This document shows, one piece after another, positions 59,919-64,000 of a stretch of DNA of 64,000 bases. How positions within the stretch are numbered: position 1 is the stretch's first letter; the number at the start of each line of letters is the position of its first letter. Origin of the DNA: JBEBVQ01 sp964527735. GTDB lineage: Bacteria; Bacteroidota; Bacteroidia; Chitinophagales; Chitinophagaceae. A program made the position numbers and the translations under genes. Where the stretch lies: contig CAZGPG010000001.1 in assembly GCA_964527735.1 (NCBI GenBank), positions 62,001-126,000 on the forward strand, written 5' to 3'. The notes beneath the pieces were generated by a model that ran no database searches, was not told the DNA's origin, and saw only the letters and a list, made by a program, of their open reading frames with translations.

Positions 59919-62377
59919 CGTTTGCTCCTTACAGTTTTCAGGCTGTTGTTTTGCAGTTTCCGGATGCGGCTTGCCAGGTCTTCGCTGGATAGCGATTGCC
60001 GGAGGCTATCGACCTTGATCGGGAAACTGAGCGGCGTGAAACCGGTAGCAAATCTAAGCATGATTTTGCTGCTGTTGATCCTTTGAAACGCCGCTACCAG
60101 ACGGGGCTCTTCCAACTGCTGATTGAATACTTCCATATATGCCTGACGTAAAAGCAGGTTGTGCGGCTCGTGCTCTTCCAGGACTTTGAATATGATACCT
60201 GAAGAAGATTGCAGTGATTTATTATTTTTCTGTGCTCCGGGAAAGCTCTGTATGACCATTCCCGATATCACCGCTATATCCCTGAATTTCCGTTTAGCCA
60301 TTTCAGTGGCATTGACGCTCACCAGCACATCCTGCATCAGGTTGTCAGGGCTTAATATTTGATGGAGTTGTGTCTCGTCCAGTTTTATTTCCGTATCCGA
60401 AAAAAGTTCGAAGCCATAGTCATTCATCGCCATAGAGAAGCTGATTGGGTAGCGCCGGCTGATGCGATAGGCGATTAATGCCGCCATCACTTCGTGTACC
60501 TGCCGCCCTTCAAAAGGATACATGAACAGATGATATCCTTCGCGGGTCTTGATCAGCTCTGTCAGGAATTCGTCTTCTGCAGGTATATGAGAATGCTCCT
60601 TTTGACGGGCAAATAACGGATGCAGGAAAAGCAGTTCCGGTTCCGGGGAATCAGCATTACGGGATAAGGCTAATTTCTGCCGCAGGAAATGACTCAGGTT
60701 GGCGCTCAATGGCAGCCGTCCGCCCTGCCAGCTTGGGATAAAAGCTTTCCCTGAAGCGGACCGGACGAGCGCCGTCATTTCCCTGATCCGGAATAATTCC
60801 AGCACCCGCCCCGCGAGGATGAATCTGTCGCCGGGTTTTAACCGGGAAATGAAATATTCCTCGATCATCCCGATATATCCGCCTGATACGAACTTTACCC
60901 GTATCATCGCATCGCTTACGATCACGCCGATATTCATCCGGTGCAGCATGGCGATCCTCCTTTTTTCCACCACGAAAAACCCGTCTGCCCGTTGAACGAC
61001 TTTGTGGAACTCTTCGTAATGCTCACCGATGCTGCCCCCGGTTGTTATGAACAGGATACACCATTGCCATTCTTCATCAGTCATAAAGCTGAAAGCATGG
61101 GTGTTTCTGATCACATCCCGCATTTCTTCTGCGCGGAAGCCACCGCCCAGCGCCAGCGTAACAAGGAACTGCACCAGTACATCAAAGGCCAATACCATGG
61201 GGTCGCGGTTTTCGATAGTCTGCGTCCTGACGGCTTCTTTTAAGGCAGCCACTTCAATCAGCTCCAGCGAATGGGTGGGTACAAAATAGATTTTCGATAC
61301 TTCAAAAGGCGAATGTCCGCTGCGACCGGCTCTTTGCATAAAACGGGCTACGCCTTTGCTTGAGCCGATCTGGATCACGGTATCCACGGGCTTAAAATCC
61401 ACACCCAGGTCGAGCGAGGATGTGGATACAACGGCTTTCAGTCTGCCATCGCTCAGAGCTTCCTCTATCCATTGCCGGATGGGGGCGTCAATAGAGCTGT
61501 GGTGCAGCGCGATTTGTCCGGCGAAATCGGGATAAGCTGCCAGCAGCAATTGATACCAGGTTTCGCTTTGATTCCGGGTATTGGTAAAGACGATCGTGGA
61601 CCTGCTGTTGCGTATGATCGAAACTACCTGCTCCGCCAGCCTGCTGCCCAGATGGCCGGCCCAGGGTAATACTTCCACCTCATCCGGGAATACAGGAATA
61701 ATGTCAATCTTCTTTTTCTCCCTGGCTACAATGCTGATCTTCTTTTTTGCTGTACGTATCAGCACGTTCATCGCTTCGTCCAGGTTGCCGATTGTAGCGG
61801 TAATGCCCCAGATGCGTAGCTCAGGGTCCTGATTTTTTAAGAAAGCCAGTGCGAGCTCCACCATCACACCCCGCTTCGTCCCCAGCAGCTCATGCCATTC
61901 ATCTACCGCTACACAGTGCAGGTTTTTGAAGAAGCGGTCTCGTCCTTTCTGAGCGATGAGCAGGTGCAGGGTTTCCGGCGTCACCAGCAGCACGTCGGGC
62001 ATCTGCCGGGTTTGCCGTTGTTTTATTTTTACAGCGGTATCCCCGTTGCGTACTTCCACTGTCCAGTCGAGGCCGATCCCGTCAATGGCCTGCTGCATGG
62101 CTTTGGCCAGGTCCTTTGCCAGCGACCGGAGCGGCGTGATCCATAACAGCTTCAGGCCGTTTTTGTACGCTTCGGGGCGATTCATAAAGTCCGTCAGTAC
62201 CCCCAGGAATACGGAGAAGGTTTTCCCGAATCCCGTCGGCGCCACGATCATACCGCTATATCCCCGGGCATAATACCGCCACGCTTTTTGCTGAAAGCTA
62301 AAAGCCGTATTGCCCCGTGAATGCATCCATCCGGCAATGATCTGGTAACCTGGTGTCTCTTCGAACTTTTGTTTCAA
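59915..62377 (-). CDS. Ligase-associated DEXH-box DNA helicase (Lhr-Core)
   Basis: An 820-residue superfamily 2 helicase of the Lhr-Core type. Walker A is VAPTGFGKTF, near residues 45-54. The DEAH-like box is VDEWHELLGTKRG. The motif III/IV/VI helicase regions are present (ITATIGN, VFTNTRNQSE, RFMQRAGRSGHSP), followed by the winged-helix and beta-barrel parts of Lhr. Only one base separates it from the ligase stop, and the start is TTG 62377, which gives MKQKFEETPGYQIIAGW. No in-frame ATG exists before the conserved SFQQKAWRYY segment. Lhr-Core unwinds RNA:DNA hybrids in other bacteria; the same role is inferred here. Confidence 0.93.
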   Translation of the reverse strand: MKQKFEETPGYQIIAGWMHSRGNTAFSFQQKAWRYYARGYSGMIVAPTGFGKTFSVFLGVLTDFMNRPEAYKNGLKLLWITPLRSLAKDLAKAMQQAIDGIGLDWTVEVRNGDTAVKIKQRQTRQMPDVLLVTPETLHLLIAQKGRDRFFKNLHCVAVDEWHELLGTKRGVMVELALAFLKNQDPELRIWGITATIGNLDEAMNVLIRTAKKKISIVAREKKKIDIIPVFPDEVEVLPWAGHLGSRLAEQVVSIIRNSRSTIVFTNTRNQSETWYQLLLAAYPDFAGQIALHHSSIDAPIRQWIEEALSDGRLKAVVSTSSLDLGVDFKPVDTVIQIGSSKGVARFMQRAGRSGHSPFEVSKIYFVPTHSLELIEVAALKEAVRTQTIENRDPMVLAFDVLVQFLVTLALGGGFRAEEMRDVIRNTHAFSFMTDEEWQWCILFITTGGSIGEHYEEFHKVVQRADGFFVVEKRRIAMLHRMNIGVIVSDAMIRVKFVSGGYIGMIEEYFISRLKPGDRFILAGRVLELFRIREMTALVRSASGKAFIPSWQGGRLPLSANLSHFLRQKLALSRNADSPEPELLFLHPLFARQKEHSHIPAEDEFLTELIKTREGYHLFMYPFEGRQVHEVMAALIAYRISRRYPISFSMAMNDYGFELFSDTEIKLDETQLHQILSPDNLMQDVLVSVNATEMAKRKFRDIAVISGMVIQSFPGAQKNNKSLQSSSGIIFKVLEEHEPHNLLLRQAYMEVFNQQLEEPRLVAAFQRINSSKIMLRFATGFTPLSFPIKVDSLRQSLSSEDLASRIRKLQNNSLKTVRSKR

Positions 62378-62378
62378 G

Positions 62379-63959
62379 TCAGCGAATCAGTTTTTTGATC
62401 TCTTCAATCTCATCTATTTCTGCCACGGTCTTGTCTTTGCGCCAGCGTACGATACGCGGGAAGCGCAGTGCTACGCCCGATTTGTGCCGGTTGCTGAACG
62501 CAATTCCTTCAAATGCGATCTCGAAGACCAGTTCGGGCTTTACGGTCCGTACCGGTCCGAATTGCTCCAGGGCATGCTGGTTTACAAACCGGCTTACTTC
62601 CTGTATTTCCTTGTCGGTAAGTCCGGAGTAAGCTTTGGCGATGGTGACAAGCTGGTCGCCCTGCTTTACGGCGAAGGTGTAGTCGGTATAATAAGCGCTC
62701 CGTCGTCCGCTTCCTTTCCGGGCATAGACAAGCACGGCATCTATCGTCAACGGATCGATTTTCCATTTCCACCAGTCTCCTTTTTTTCTGCCGGTATGGT
62801 ATGGCGCGTTTTTATGCTTCAGCATCAGGCCCTCGCTGTTGATGCTGCGGGATCCGCTGCGTAGTTCTTTCAGTGCGTCCCAGCTTTCATATGAAATGAT
62901 GGGGGACAACTGTATGTACGGGCCGGGGTTATCCGTCAGCAATTTTTCCAGTAAAGATCTTCTTTCCCGGAGGCTTTGTGCCCGCCGGTCTTCATTTTCC
63001 CATTCCAGTAAGTCGTAAGCAAATACCACGACCGGCACTTCTGCCAGCATCTTTGCCGACAGCGTTTTCCGGTTAATCCGTTTCTGCAGTTCGCTGAAAT
63101 TTAATACCCGGCCATCTTTGTATGCGAGCAATTCACCGTCCATGACAAAATTTCCCGGCCATTGCAGCAGTACTTCTGTGATCTCCGGGAATTGCCCGGT
63201 AACCAATTCTTCTCCTCTCGACCAGATAAAAACCTCGCCGTTCCGCTTTATGAATTGCCCGCGAATGCCATCCCATTTGTATTCTGCCTGCCAGTCGGCA
63301 GTATCTCCCAGTTCTTCAGGTTCTTTCTCGAGCGCATACGCCAGGCAGAAAGGGTAAGGCTTGGATAGTTGTGTGTCGGTATATGCTCCGCGGATCAGTT
63401 TGTCGAACGTCACCTCGCCCATTTTCCAGTCGCCCATGATGCTGTGGGCAACGGAGCTGGCATTAATTTGGTAATGCCTGGCCAAAGCATTGATCAGTGA
63501 CTGGGAAGATATCCCGGCCCGGAAGCTGCCTCCGAGCAATTTGTTGAAAATGAAACGCTCCGTATGCGGCAGGCTGGCCCATGCTTCGGATACAAACTGT
63601 TTTTTCACTTCGTCTGTAGCATCTTTTAATTGTACGACCAACTCCATCCATTCAGATAAGCTGCGTTCTGTATAATGCTCCGGCTGCGGCAGTATCAGGG
63701 AGATTGTTTCACTCAGGTCCCCGACAGAAGCGTAAGATTCTGAAAACAGCCATTCCGGGATTTGTGCCACTTCTATTGCCCATTGCCTCATTAGTGCCGT
63801 ATTGACACTGCGTCTCGGACGTTTGCCGGTAAACAGCGCCAGAAACCACAGCTTGTCGTTTTCATCTGCTTCAATAAAGAAACGATCCAGAGCCTCCAGT
63901 TTGAGGTTGGTTTTATTAGTGCTGTCCAACGCATTGATGAGAGTGGCAAATGCTTTCAT
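62379..63959 (-). CDS. ATP-dependent DNA ligase (LigB-type, Lhr-Core cluster)
   Basis: A 526-residue ATP-dependent DNA ligase. An N-terminal DNA-binding domain (GKRPRRSVNTALMRQWA...FNKLLGGSFRAGISSQSL) precedes the nucleotidyltransferase domain with the adenylation motif EYKWDGIRGQ (catalytic Lys near residue 230), MDGELLAYK (motif III), SEGLMLKHK (motif IV) and KGDWWKWK (motif V), then an OB domain. It seals nicks in the Lhr-Core repair cluster. Its ATG (63959-63957) overlaps the upstream stop at 63956-63958 by the ATGA arrangement. Intact from start to stop. Confidence 0.95.
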   Translation of the reverse strand: MKAFATLINALDSTNKTNLKLEALDRFFIEADENDKLWFLALFTGKRPRRSVNTALMRQWAIEVAQIPEWLFSESYASVGDLSETISLILPQPEHYTERSLSEWMELVVQLKDATDEVKKQFVSEAWASLPHTERFIFNKLLGGSFRAGISSQSLINALARHYQINASSVAHSIMGDWKMGEVTFDKLIRGAYTDTQLSKPYPFCLAYALEKEPEELGDTADWQAEYKWDGIRGQFIKRNGEVFIWSRGEELVTGQFPEITEVLLQWPGNFVMDGELLAYKDGRVLNFSELQKRINRKTLSAKMLAEVPVVVFAYDLLEWENEDRRAQSLRERRSLLEKLLTDNPGPYIQLSPIISYESWDALKELRSGSRSINSEGLMLKHKNAPYHTGRKKGDWWKWKIDPLTIDAVLVYARKGSGRRSAYYTDYTFAVKQGDQLVTIAKAYSGLTDKEIQEVSRFVNQHALEQFGPVRTVKPELVFEIAFEGIAFSNRHKSGVALRFPRIVRWRKDKTVAEIDEIEEIKKLIR

Positions 63960-64000
63960 GTGCTTTCTGTTGTGTCCGGGTCGCTTGTTTCTTCCTCGTC
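63956..64000 (-). CDS. C-terminal tail of the upstream Lhr-Core cluster gene (partial)
   Basis: Fifteen codons run into the window edge in frame with the ATGA overlap: the tail reads DEEETSDPDTTEST followed by a stop. The acidic, low-complexity end and the position suggest the ligase-associated MBL-type exonuclease normally found here, but so short a fragment cannot prove it. Confidence 0.5.
   Translation of the reverse strand, partial: DEEETSDPDTTEST

Overview
The window looks like chromosomal DNA of a Bacteroidota bacterium, most likely a Chitinophagaceae member related to Chitinophaga. The signs are type IX secretion (T9SS) sorting domains, DUF4834, DUF5686, DUF1573 and 2TM proteins, a DarA/DarB pair, many TAnnTTTG -7 promoter boxes lying close to start codons, and G+C near 50 %. 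The family-level assignment is inference from gene families. No rRNA, CRISPR array, transposase, integrase or phage module was seen.

Layout. 0-7 kb: purD, a POT peptide transporter, tRNA-Gly(CCC), an MBL-fold hydrolase, a UMF1-type MFS transporter and an arginase-family enzyme. 7-10 kb: a MATE exporter, a 50-residue basic protein gene and dapF. 10-14.7 kb: envelope polysaccharide genes (initiating sugar transferase, UDP-glucose dehydrogenase, UDP-glucuronate decarboxylase) around a class III aminotransferase. 14.7-25 kb: a frameshifted four-helix-bundle gene, a TPR histidine kinase/LuxR-type regulator pair, three successive T9SS cargo genes (the first carries a 9-G tract that breaks its frame) and a decayed T9SS tail. 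25-33 kb: acyl-CoA ligase, pyrR-pyrB, an outer-membrane DUF5686 protein and a KamA-like radical SAM enzyme. 33-43 kb: CsbD-like protein, M20 amidohydrolase, a second POT transporter, an A+T-rich ABC-F gene that looks acquired, darA-darB and an HtrA protease. 43-49 kb: PBP2, RodA, an MBL-fold protein and an acyltransferase-like NTN hydrolase in tight succession. 49-57.4 kb: small membrane proteins, a flippase, a UbiA prenyltransferase, DUF1573, pepT, rnr and a Fur-family regulator. 57.4-64 kb: an ECF sigma factor/anti-sigma/Spy-like operon, then the Lhr-Core DNA repair cluster (PdeM, helicase, ATP-dependent ligase and the tail of a fourth gene), which runs off the end.

The most unusual feature is the intergenic DNA. 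At least eight different palindromic repeat families occur, often nested in one another, and most convergent gene junctions hold one, several of them with a stop codon inside a hairpin arm. The best leads are the poly-G tract in the T9SS propeller gene, two copies of a branched CCCTC element, one GCATTTCAAATCTT frame enclosing two unrelated cores, the stand-alone darA-darB pair beside the ABC-F island, the PBP2-RodA-MBL-NTN run, and an anti-sigma factor with three PE(D/G)YF motifs.
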